From positions 1 to 11,498 of the forward strand of contig JAEZYO010000979.1 of NCBI GenBank assembly GCA_023419055.1: a stretch of 11,498 bases of DNA, read 5' to 3'. A program made the translations under genes and the position numbers. Shown here in pieces: positions 1-5,905 of this stretch. Positions within the stretch are counted from its first letter, which is position 1. Every line of letters starts with the position of its first letter. The notes under the pieces were generated by a model. It saw nothing but the letters and a program-made list of their open reading frames with translations, had not been told where the DNA came from and made no database searches. This stretch comes from Pseudomonadota bacterium (lineage in GTDB: Bacteria; Myxococcota; Polyangia; Polyangiales; Polyangiaceae).

Positions 1-592
1 CCTTCAAGGCGTCGTCGCGGCGCGAGAGGTTCATCAAGAGCTCGGCGGCGGTCCAGAAGGACTCGATGGCTTCGTCGAGCGCTTGCACGCGGCAGCAGGC
101 TTCCGCGAGCCGCAAGTGAGGCAGGGGATTGCCGCCGTCGAGCGCGACCATCTTGCGGAAGACGTCGATCGCCTCGCGATCCCTCCCCGAGCGTTGCAGG
201 CGGGTCGCGACTTCGTCCCAGGCCGCGAGCGCATCGCTCGTCAGGCCGAGCTCGGTGTAAATTTCTGCAAGCCGGGGCACGATGTGCCCGTAGCGATCGG
301 CGAGATCCGGAGCGTGCTTGCGGATGAGCTCGCGGATCTGCTTGTAGACCGCGATGGCTTTGAGCGCGAAGCCCTGCGACGAGTAGAACTGTCCCACCCG
401 GTCATACGTCGCGATGGCTTCGGGATAGGCTTGGAGACGCGCCTGGAGATCGCCGATTTTCAGCAGGGTCCGAGCGTCGTTCGGATCCTCTTGAATGATC
501 TTCTGGTACTCGGCAATCGCCCGGTCGTACCTCTTCTTCTCGACGTACTTCTGGGCTTCCTTTAGTACTTTCTCTCGATCGAGGAGGGGCAC
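1..592 (-). CDS. TPR-repeat protein, N-terminal part (runs off left edge)
   Basis: About 197 codons are visible and the C-terminus lies outside the window. The protein begins MPLLDREKVLKEAQKYVEKK and continues through several helical hairpins of TPR type, such as RYDRAIAEYQKIIQEDP, a YPEAIATYDRVGQFYSSQGF stretch, FALKAIAVYKQIREL, DALAAWDEVATRLQRSGR and EAIDVFRKMVALDGGNPLP. The alternating A/G/Y/P pattern every 34 or so residues is what identifies TPRs. No signal peptide is present, so it is probably a cytoplasmic scaffold. I chose the GTG at 592 because it gives the N-terminus I associate with this myxobacterial family; an in-frame GTG lies slightly upstream and no strong Shine-Dalgarno is seen. 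Its partner is unknown. It is divergent from the ilvA-type gene, with about 200 bp between the two starts. Confidence 0.85.
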   Translation of the reverse strand, partial: MPLLDREKVLKEAQKYVEKKRYDRAIAEYQKIIQEDPNDARTLLKIGDLQARLQAYPEAIATYDRVGQFYSSQGFALKAIAVYKQIRELIRKHAPDLADRYGHIVPRLAEIYTELGLTSDALAAWDEVATRLQRSGRDREAIDVFRKMVALDGGNPLPHLRLAEACCRVQALDEAIESFWTAAELLMNLSRRDDALK

Positions 593-729
593 TGTTGTCG
601 GTGGCTCCAGCCTTCTCGGGGGCACGGTCTGCGCCCACGTCGAAGGAGCGGTAAATCCTAGGGGATACCGGCCGGGTGGTCAAGGATTGGCCTGGATTTT
701 CGCGAGGTTAGGGCCCCGTTATCGACCTC

Positions 730-758
730 GGGACCAGCCTCCCCGCCGGGCGGGTCCC
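730..758 (+). promoter_or_regulatory. Inverted repeat in the ilvA upstream region
   Basis: GGGACC at 730-735 pairs with GGTCCC at 753-758, and the GC-rich intervening sequence holds a smaller dyad (CCCGCCGGGCGGG). It lies about 40 bp upstream of the threonine ammonia-lyase start and could be an operator or a leader hairpin. No T-tract follows it. This is only a structural observation. Confidence 0.25.
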
Positions 759-796
759 AGTTTGCGGCTCGGGTCGGCTCCCCCCATGATCGGATC

Positions 797-2011
797 ATGA
801 CTCCGAGCTTCGGCCGTCGCGACGTGCTCGCTGCACGGCAAAAGATCGGGGGCAGCGTGATCTCGACGCCCTGCCGCGACAGTCAGCGTCTCTCTCGCGA
901 GCTCGGCGCGAAGGTCAGCCTCAAGCTCGAGAACCTGCAGCTCACCGGCAGCTTCAAGGAGCGCGGCGCCGTGAACAAGCTGCTCTCGCTCTCCGACAGC
1001 GAACGGCGCGCGGGCGTCGTGGCTGCCAGCGCCGGCAACCACGCGCAGGCGCTCGCCTACCACGCCGAGCGCCTGGGCATCGAGGCCACGCTCGTGATGC
1101 CCGAGTTCACTCCGCTCGTGAAGGTGACGTCCACGCGCCGCTTCGGCGCGCGCGTCGTCCTGCACGGCAACGGGTACGACGAGGCCGCGGCGCGCGCGGC
1201 CGAGCTCGTGAAGGAGCGCGGGCACACGCTCGTGCACCCGTTCGACGATCGTGAGGTGATGGCGGGGCAGGGCACGATAGGTCTCGAGCTCCTCGAGCAG
1301 CTCCCGGGGCTCGAGGTCGTGGTGGTGCCGATCGGGGGCGGCGGGCTCATCGCGGGCGTCCTCGCAGCGATCAAGGAAGAGCGCCCCGACATTCGCGTCT
1401 ACGGCGTCGAGTCCGAGACCTTTCCAGGCATGAAGCGCGCGCTCGAGGTCGAAAATCCTCCTCAAATCCTCGGCGGCAAGACGATCGCCGACGGCATCGC
1501 GGTGCGACAGGTCGGCGAGCTCACGCGCGAGGTCGTGCGCCGCTACGTCGACGACATCGTGCTCGTCGACGAGGAGGAAATCGCCGAAGCCATCGTCGTG
1601 TTGCTCGAAGGTGAGAAGACCGTCGCGGAGGGCGCCGGCGCGGTCGGGATCGCCGCGCTCTTGAATCACCACATCGAGGTGACGGGGCGTCGCGTCGCGG
1701 TGGTGGTGAGCGGAGGCAACATCGACGTGAATTTGGTTTCACGGGTGATCGAGCGCGGGCTCGTGAAGACGGGCCGTCTCGCGCGCTTCAGCATCGTGGC
1801 GCCCGACGTGACGGGCGTGCTCGCGAGGCTCGCGGGAGCGGTCGCCGAGCTCAAGGGCAACATCCTCGAGATCAATCACGATCGAGCCTTCTCCGGCGTC
1901 GAGCTCGGCCAGGCCGTCATCGAGCTCGTCGTCGAGACGCGCGGGCCCGAGCACGTGCTCGAGCTGCGAGCGCGCCTCGAGCAAGAAGGCTTTCGCGTCG
2001 AGAGCGGGTGA
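797..2011 (+). CDS. ilvA: Threonine ammonia-lyase (threonine dehydratase), ACT-domain form
   Basis: A PLP-dependent fold-type II enzyme that deaminates L-threonine to 2-oxobutanoate and ammonia, the entry step to isoleucine; it acts in the cytosol. At 404 residues it matches the medium-length family with one C-terminal ACT domain. Visible motifs are the PLP-lysine segment GSFKERGA (Lys54), SAGNHAQ at about 78-84, the glycine-rich phosphate-binding loop GGGGL at about 180-184, and SGGNID at about 305-310. Residues from about 328 to the end form the ACT domain (FSIVAPDVTGVLARLAGAVA), so allosteric control by a branched-chain amino acid is likely from family knowledge. The ATG at 797 overlaps the stop of a four-codon ATG-started reading frame (786-800), and no clear Shine-Dalgarno is visible. 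No other isoleucine genes are nearby. Serine dehydratase activity is possible, so a catabolic role is not excluded. Confidence 0.95.
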   Translation: MTPSFGRRDVLAARQKIGGSVISTPCRDSQRLSRELGAKVSLKLENLQLTGSFKERGAVNKLLSLSDSERRAGVVAASAGNHAQALAYHAERLGIEATLVMPEFTPLVKVTSTRRFGARVVLHGNGYDEAAARAAELVKERGHTLVHPFDDREVMAGQGTIGLELLEQLPGLEVVVVPIGGGGLIAGVLAAIKEERPDIRVYGVESETFPGMKRALEVENPPQILGGKTIADGIAVRQVGELTREVVRRYVDDIVLVDEEEIAEAIVVLLEGEKTVAEGAGAVGIAALLNHHIEVTGRRVAVVVSGGNIDVNLVSRVIERGLVKTGRLARFSIVAPDVTGVLARLAGAVAELKGNILEINHDRAFSGVELGQAVIELVVETRGPEHVLELRARLEQEGFRVESG

Positions 2012-2086
2012 TGTCGGCGGATGGCGGCGACGCGCCGCACCGTGGCGTCAGGCGTTCTCCCGAGACTTCACGAAGGTAGTCCGTCC

Positions 2087-2102
2087 TGCCCCACGAGGGG
2101 CA
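2087..2102 (+). terminator. Short perfect hairpin downstream of ilvA
   Basis: TGCCCC (2087-2092) and GGGGCA (2097-2102) form a perfect 6-bp stem with an ACGA loop, 75 bp after the ilvA stop. There is no T-run, so termination is uncertain, and it could equally belong to the leader of the next gene. Confidence 0.25.
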
Positions 2103-2169
2103 CAGCGCGGCACAGCTGCGCAGTGAAACCCCAATTTTCCGGCCCGATCCGAGTTGTTAGCCTCGAGGG

Positions 2170-3111
2170 ATGGCAAACAAAACGTTCGCCCTTACCGCAT
2201 TGATTCTGGTTACTGCTTGCGCCACGGCTCCGAACCAGTCGCCCCCGGCGACCGCCCACGACGCTCCCGAGAGCAGCGAGGTGGCGGCGAGTTCCGCGGA
2301 AGACGAGTCGACGTCCGAGTCGGCCGAATTCTGGACCAGCAAGACGCCCTGCGCCGAAGGCGCCGAGCTCAAGGGCGCCCCGCCACCCGAGGGCCGCTCG
2401 GTTCATTGCGAGAGCGCGGGCAAGCCGCATGGCCCCAAGGTGACGTTTCACGAGAACGGGCAGCGCGCGCGCTCCGAGCAGTACTTCCGAGGCGTCCTTC
2501 AGGGGCGTTTCTCGGTGTGGGACGAGTCGGGCAACCTCGTCGAAGAGGGTAGCTACCGGAACGGCAAGCTCGAGGGGCGCTTCATCGAGTACTTCGCGAG
2601 CGGCGAGAAGAAGGTCGAAGGTGAGTATCGCTCGGGCAAGATGAGCGGCCTCGTAAAGACCTTCTCCGAGAGCGGCGCGCGCATCGAGGAGGTGGAATAT
2701 CGAGAGGGCAAGCGCCACGGTACGCTGCGCGCCTTCTACGACGACGGCAAGCTCAGAGAAGAGACGGAGTACGCGAGCGGCGTGCGTCACGGCTTCTCGC
2801 GCACCTTCTACCCGAGCGGGAAGAAGCGCAGCGAAGGCAAGTTCGCCGAAGATCAGCAGGTCGGCGTGTGGCGATCCTTCCGCGAAGACGGAAAACCTCT
2901 CGAAGAGCTCCAGTTCGTCGCGGGCAAGAAGGAAGGGCCCACCATGCGCTGGTATCAAAGCGGCGTGAAGGAGCTCGACGGCGCGTACAAGGCCGACAAG
3001 AAGGACGGCACCTTCAACCACTACGATGACGAGGGCGAGCTCACGCGCACGGAGGAGTATCGCTCGGGGCGGCTCGTCCGCACGCAGAAGCACAAGAGCA
3101 AGAAGCTCTGA
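2170..3111 (+). CDS. Lipoprotein with nine tandem MORN_2/YwqK-type repeats
   Basis: This 313-residue protein starts with a lipoprotein signal (MANKTFALTALILVTAC, lipobox VTAC, Cys17), then an acidic Ser/Glu/Ala-rich linker to about residue 58. Two cysteines (61 and 80) precede the repeats and may form a disulfide. From about 86 to 301 there are nine consecutive units of 24 residues with the pattern xxGxxxxFxxSGxxxxExxYxxGx, for example LEGRFIEYFASGEKKVEGEY. This is the variant MORN repeat that databases often label 'YwqK family antitoxin'. Here the protein is exported and no toxin gene adjoins it, so I do not infer an antitoxin role; an envelope binding or scaffold function is more likely. 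The tail is Lys-rich (HKSKKL). It converges on the eight-Cys lipoprotein gene with 58 bp between the stops. Confidence 0.9.
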   Translation: MANKTFALTALILVTACATAPNQSPPATAHDAPESSEVAASSAEDESTSESAEFWTSKTPCAEGAELKGAPPPEGRSVHCESAGKPHGPKVTFHENGQRARSEQYFRGVLQGRFSVWDESGNLVEEGSYRNGKLEGRFIEYFASGEKKVEGEYRSGKMSGLVKTFSESGARIEEVEYREGKRHGTLRAFYDDGKLREETEYASGVRHGFSRTFYPSGKKRSEGKFAEDQQVGVWRSFREDGKPLEELQFVAGKKEGPTMRWYQSGVKELDGAYKADKKDGTFNHYDDEGELTRTEEYRSGRLVRTQKHKSKKL

Positions 3112-3120
3112 GCGCCCTCG

Positions 3121-3156
3121 GCTCGGGCGCTCCCGTCGAACGAAGAGCGCCCGAGC
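3121..3156. terminator. Bidirectional hairpin between convergent genes
   Basis: GCTCGGGCGCTC (3121-3132) is perfectly inverted as GAGCGCCCGAGC (3145-3156) with a 12-nt loop, in the 58-bp gap between two convergent stop codons. A shorter overlapping dyad (AGCGCCC at 3111-3117 with GGGCGCT at 3125-3131) could compete with it. The position and strength suit a shared terminator. There is no T-tract on either strand, which is common in high-GC genomes. Confidence 0.55.
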
Positions 3157-3169
3157 TCGAGTCGGCTCG

Positions 3170-3655
3170 TCAGCCCTCGCAGAGCTGGCCCACCGTGCAC
3201 GCGGCGACGCGGCCCAGCGTGTCGAACGGGCTCGCGCAGTCCTCGTTGCGGATCTCCGTCAGACACTCCTCGAGCTGCTCCTGGTCGATGCCGGAGGGGC
3301 ACTCGCGCGCGTTGAGATCGTCTCTCCAATCGCTCTTGATGCGCGCCTCGCAGTCGTCCATCGAGGAGTATTTCTTGTCCGGGCCGATGTTCTCGCAGCG
3401 GAGCTCGCGAGCGCAGCGCGAGTCGGCGATGGAGGCGGTCGCCGTCCTCGCGGCCGCGCCGGCGCTCGGCTCCGCACGATCCGTCACGGGGTCACCGTTC
3501 TGGTCGAGGACCACGGTGTCGTTCGTGCCGTCTTGATCGGCGTCGACGGTCGCGACGCGGTGCGCGTCGCCCGCGGGGGGATCGTTGCTCTTGCTGCAAG
3601 CTGCGACGGCAGCAAACAGGCCGAACCCGAGCGCGAGGTGGAACGAAGCGTTCAT
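3170..3655 (-). CDS. Eight-cysteine myxobacterial lipoprotein (copy 1)
   Basis: A 161-residue lipoprotein with signal MNASFHLALGFGLFAAVAAC (Cys20). The start is ATG at 3655, supported by AAGGAG 5 nt upstream; a longer reading frame exists but would disrupt the signal peptide. After the signal is a linker with a calcium-loop-like DxDxDG pattern (DADQDGTND, about 38-46). Then comes a C-terminal domain with eight cysteines (81, 87, 102, 119, 131, 140, 153, 159) and the motif RELRCENIGPDKKYSSM. The gene at 7791 encodes a paralogue with the same motif and almost identical cysteine spacing. From memory this resembles DUF6184-type lipoproteins of myxobacteria, unverified. The even cysteine count suggests four disulfides in the envelope. 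The function is unknown. A sigma-54-like element lies upstream. Confidence 0.88.
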   Translation of the reverse strand: MNASFHLALGFGLFAAVAACSKSNDPPAGDAHRVATVDADQDGTNDTVVLDQNGDPVTDRAEPSAGAAARTATASIADSRCARELRCENIGPDKKYSSMDDCEARIKSDWRDDLNARECPSGIDQEQLEECLTEIRNEDCASPFDTLGRVAACTVGQLCEG

Positions 3656-3712
3656 GGCATCTCCTTGGTGAAAGGCTGCCGGACGGCAGCGATTCAATGC
3701 GGAGGCAGAGCT

Positions 3713-3728
3713 TGCAGCTTGCGTGCCG
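3713..3728 (-). promoter_or_regulatory. Sigma-54-like -24/-12 promoter for the copy 1 lipoprotein
   Basis: On the minus strand CGGCAC, five bases (GCAAG), then CTGCA match the TGGCAC-N5-TTGCA consensus at 9 of 11 positions. The invariant GG and GC are 12 bp apart as required. The predicted start of transcription is near 3702, giving a leader of about 47 nt to the ATG at 3655. The paralogous gene at 7791 has an equivalent element, which strengthens both calls. Confidence 0.5.
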
Positions 3729-3807
3729 GCACTGTTCGAGTGCTTCGAGCTCGGCCGTAGAGAAGAGCGAAAGTGTCAGGGCGCCCCGGCGAGGCGCAAA
3801 CGTTCCG

Positions 3808-4455
3808 TCACGGCGGCGGGACCGACCCCGCGTCCGAATCGCCTCCGTCTACCTCCGGCGCGCTGCCGCTGCCCGCGTCGAGCGCGTCAGAGCCGGCGTC
3901 GAGATCGCTGGGTTCCACCGGCGCGGGAGGCGGCGGCTCGGGTGCGGGAGGCGGCGGCTCGGGTGCGGGAGGCGGCGGTTCGGGTGCGGGAGGCGGCGTC
4001 GGTGGCGCGGCCGTGACGTCTCGCAAGAGAGCGTCCGTGTCGCGATCGACCTCGTAGATGCGAGCGCTCGCGGGGGGCGGATCGGCGCGCAGGATCGGGC
4101 GATAGACTCTGCCCGCTTCCGCGAGGAACGACACGAGAGCCGCGGGCGCGTTGGGATCGAGCGCGTTCGCGACGCCGACGCGATGGGGGCCCGGGAGCAC
4201 CTCCACGTGTAAGCGAGAGTCCTCCGGCAAGCGCACGGCGATCGCCTCGCCGTCGAGGGAATCGAGCAGCACCGGGTCCTTCGCGTTCACGCGTACGACC
4301 GAGATCTCCTCCTTGGGTCGCGGGTCGCCGTCGTACTGCTGCGCGACGTACGTAGGCCCCGAGCACGCGTGAAGCAGCATGCCCGAGAGCGCGAGCGCGA
4401 CGAGCATGACGGTGCGTCCGAGAGTTCGTGTGAGAGTCGGGCGGTGGGCGCGCAT
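3808..4455 (-). CDS. Lipoprotein with Pro-rich repeat tail
   Basis: About 215 residues. I take ATG 4455 as the start (MRAHRPTLTRTLGRTVMLV, lipobox LHAC, Cys31) because it gives a proper signal peptide; the reading frame extends further upstream without one, and an internal ATG at 4407 is also possible. A compact domain follows (VAQQYDGDPRPKEEISVVRV... LPGPHRVGVANA... VSFLAEAGRVYRPIL). It resembles small proteobacterial lipoproteins in which a short beta-sandwich carries a 'PG-H-V' turn and an 'AEAGR-Y' segment, somewhat like PEGA domains. After about residue 136 the tail is PPPPAPE repeats followed by an Asp/Ser/Gly/Val segment ending SVPPP. The repeats come from a 21-bp tandem repeat. I cannot assign a function. 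It is divergent from the cytochrome gene with 121 bp between starts. Confidence 0.82.
   Translation of the reverse strand: MRAHRPTLTRTLGRTVMLVALALSGMLLHACSGPTYVAQQYDGDPRPKEEISVVRVNAKDPVLLDSLDGEAIAVRLPEDSRLHVEVLPGPHRVGVANALDPNAPAALVSFLAEAGRVYRPILRADPPPASARIYEVDRDTDALLRDVTAAPPTPPPAPEPPPPAPEPPPPAPEPPPPAPVEPSDLDAGSDALDAGSGSAPEVDGGDSDAGSVPPP
3920..4000 (-). repeat. 21-bp tandem repeat encoding PPPPAPE units
   Basis: Nearly four head-to-tail copies of a 21-bp unit (plus-strand GGTGCGGGAGGCGGCGGCTC plus one base) begin at 3920, 3941, 3962 and 3983. They differ by single substitutions (GGCGCG versus GGTGCG; GGCTCG versus GGTTCG), and the last copy is degenerate. Seven codons per unit keep the reading frame, so copy number could vary without breaking the lipoprotein. 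Confidence 0.9.
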
Positions 4456-4576
4456 GAACGCCGTTTTACCGCGGATCCATTCGTCAGAGGCGGAAGGGTT
4501 TCGCGGCGCCGCGGGATCCCCCTGTCCGAAATCGCGGAATTCCCTTAACGTGTGGCGTTCGAACCAGGAAACTTTC

Positions 4577-5491
4577 GTGAATAGAATCGTGAAGCGAGTC
4601 TTGTTGGGTGTCGGGGGCGCGCTGGGCCTCATTTTGGTCGGCGGCGGCGCCTTCGTGGGCTGTCAGGTGCACCGATACAACGCGAGCATGGACAAGGTGT
4701 ACGACATCCCTGTCCCGCAGATCACTCGCGTGACCGATCCGGTGGCGCTCGCGCGCGGCGAGCACGTCGCCGAGGCCATTGGCGCGTGTTCGGGGGGCGA
4801 CTGTCACGGCGCTGACCTCGGCGGCGGCAAGACAGTCGACGCTGGCCCCGTGGGCAAGATCACCGGCCCCAACATCACCTCGGCCGGCCTGGGCGCGGCC
4901 TACTCGGATGGAGAGCTCTTCCGCTTGCTGCGCCACGGGCTCAAGAAGGACGGGCGATCGTTGCGCTTCATGCCGGCTCACGAGCTCAACTGGCTCCCGG
5001 ACTCGGACATCACGGCCGCGATTTCTTACCTCAGGACGCGTCCCCCGGTGGACAAGCCGAGTGGTCCCTTCGAGGTCGGGGTGCTCGGGAAGGTGCTCGA
5101 TCGACAGGACCTGTTCGTGCTCGACGTCGCACGCCGGATCCCGCACGAGAAGGTCGAGCTTGCGCCTCCGCCGGAGCCCACCGCGGCCTACGGTCGCTTC
5201 CTCGCGCTCGGCTGCACGGGCTGCCACGGCGCGGGCTTCGCGGGAGGACCAATCCCGGGCGCGCCTCCCGACTTTCCGACGCCGCTCAACATCACTCCCC
5301 ACGCAAGCGGCCTCGGGGGCTGGTCCTATGCGGATTTCGACAAGCTCTTGGTCGAAGGGGTGCGCAAGAACGGGATGAAGCTCGATCCGTTCATGCCGAT
5401 CACCGCGTACAAGAAGCTCGACGAGATCGAGAAGAAGGCGCTCTGGGCGTACCTCCAGTCGCTGCCCCCCCGGCCGTTCGGAGAGCGTTGA
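4577..5491 (+). CDS. Membrane-anchored diheme cytochrome c
   Basis: 304 residues from GTG 4577, supported by AGGAA 6 nt upstream and by the start of a hydrophobic anchor (about 8-28) right after VNRIVKR; the open frame upstream lacks coding character. There are two class-I-like cytochrome domains. The first has an unusual haem site, CSGGDCH (Cys71, Cys76, His77), which is C-x4-C-H instead of C-x2-C-H. It is followed by GADLGGG, GPNIT and a likely axial Met132 (RFMPAHELNW). The second has a canonical CTGCH (Cys213, Cys216, His217), NITPHASGLGGW and likely axial Met273 (DPFMPI). The order of motifs matches diheme cytochromes c that feed terminal oxidases or serve dehydrogenases. It should face the periplasm as an electron carrier. 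The HiPIP-like gene follows after 57 bp. Confidence 0.9.
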   Translation: MNRIVKRVLLGVGGALGLILVGGGAFVGCQVHRYNASMDKVYDIPVPQITRVTDPVALARGEHVAEAIGACSGGDCHGADLGGGKTVDAGPVGKITGPNITSAGLGAAYSDGELFRLLRHGLKKDGRSLRFMPAHELNWLPDSDITAAISYLRTRPPVDKPSGPFEVGVLGKVLDRQDLFVLDVARRIPHEKVELAPPPEPTAAYGRFLALGCTGCHGAGFAGGPIPGAPPDFPTPLNITPHASGLGGWSYADFDKLLVEGVRKNGMKLDPFMPITAYKKLDEIEKKALWAYLQSLPPRPFGER

Positions 5492-5494
5492 ATT

Positions 5495-5511
5495 CCGCGC
5501 TCCGCGCGCGG
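5495..5511 (+). terminator. Weak GC hairpin between the cytochrome and HiPIP genes
   Basis: CCGCGC (5495-5500) pairs with GCGCGG (5506-5511) around a 5-nt loop, just after the cytochrome stop, and is followed by CCTCTCTTC. It may attenuate rather than stop transcription, since the HiPIP gene begins only 37 bp later. Low certainty. Confidence 0.3.
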
Positions 5512-5548
5512 CCTCTCTTCGGCTAGCGTGCGAAGCGAAGGAGAGCTC

Positions 5549-5857
5549 ATGAGCGAAAGAGTCGTATCGCGCCGCCGCTTGTTCTTGCTCGGAGGGTCCG
5601 CTCTCACGCTGCTCGGTGCTGCCGGGTGCAGCAAGGGACCGTCGTCGTGCAACGACGTTTCTGGCCTGAGCGCCGAGGACGCGAAGGTGCGCACCACGCT
5701 CGAGTACGTGGACAAGTCGCCCGACCCGGCCAAGACGTGCGAAAAGTGCCAGCAGTGGATCGAGCCCACGGAGAGCGGCGCCTGCGGGGGCTGTAAGGTG
5801 CTGAAAGGCCCGGTTCACCCGAAGGGCCACTGCAAGGTCTTCGTCGCCAAGTCCTGA
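5549..5857 (+). CDS. High-potential iron-sulfur protein (HiPIP)-like Tat lipoprotein
   Basis: 102 residues from ATG 5549, chosen for AAGGAG 5 nt upstream; a slightly longer start exists at 5528. The N-terminus SRRRLFLLGGSALTLLGAAGC has twin arginines, a hydrophobic core and a lipobox-like cysteine (27), so Tat export of an already folded cofactor protein and lipid anchoring are likely. The C-terminal part carries C64-x2-C67-x14-C82-x12-C95 with the HiPIP-type ending GxCxxCKVLKGPVHPKGHCKVF. These four cysteines are expected to hold one [4Fe-4S] cluster working at high potential. An extra Cys79 makes a CGGC pair. HiPIPs are small periplasmic electron carriers, and placement directly after a diheme cytochrome c suggests they exchange electrons, which is inference. 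Confidence 0.88.
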   Translation: MSERVVSRRRLFLLGGSALTLLGAAGCSKGPSSCNDVSGLSAEDAKVRTTLEYVDKSPDPAKTCEKCQQWIEPTESGACGGCKVLKGPVHPKGHCKVFVAKS

Positions 5858-5905
5858 GAGAAACTACCGGTTGCTCATCTGGGGCCGTGCATCTACCCAG
5901 TTCGG

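Noticed and set aside
83..565. 160-codon plus-strand frame at the left edge
   Set aside because: The minus strand of the same stretch encodes a consistent TPR protein; the plus-strand product shows no family features.
750..773. Sigma-54-like arrangement upstream of ilvA (CGGGTC-N5-TTGCG)
   Set aside because: Only GG and GC positions fit well; the -24 hexamer is poor, and this combination is frequent by chance in GC-rich DNA.
719..1672. Long open frame on the minus strand opposite ilvA
   Set aside because: Its product is Arg/Asp/His/Ala-rich without any domain, and the plus strand has an unmistakable threonine ammonia-lyase; it is an antisense effect of high GC.
2108..2122. Possible -24/-12 element upstream of the repeat lipoprotein (CGGCACAGCTGCGCA)
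   Set aside because: The GG-to-GC distance is one base short of the strict 12-bp spacing.
2425..3072. Regular repeats considered as a CRISPR-like array
   Set aside because: The periodicity is at protein level (24 codons) with diverged DNA and no constant repeat separated by unique spacers.
2068..3093. 341-codon minus-strand frame opposite the repeat lipoprotein
   Set aside because: The composition mirrors the plus-strand repeats and the other strand has a signal peptide plus nine clear repeats.
2170..3111. Toxin-antitoxin pair based on the YwqK-type repeats
   Set aside because: The protein is a lipoprotein and no toxin-like small gene is adjacent; the family label alone is not evidence.
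3773..4057. Plus-strand frame with GAGGGGS-like linker repeats
   Set aside because: It is the antisense reading of the 21-bp repeat encoding PPPPAPE; the minus-strand frame has the signal peptide and a folded domain.
4484..5830. 448-codon minus-strand frame opposite the cytochrome and HiPIP genes
   Set aside because: It spans two well-supported plus-strand genes and has no recognisable motif.
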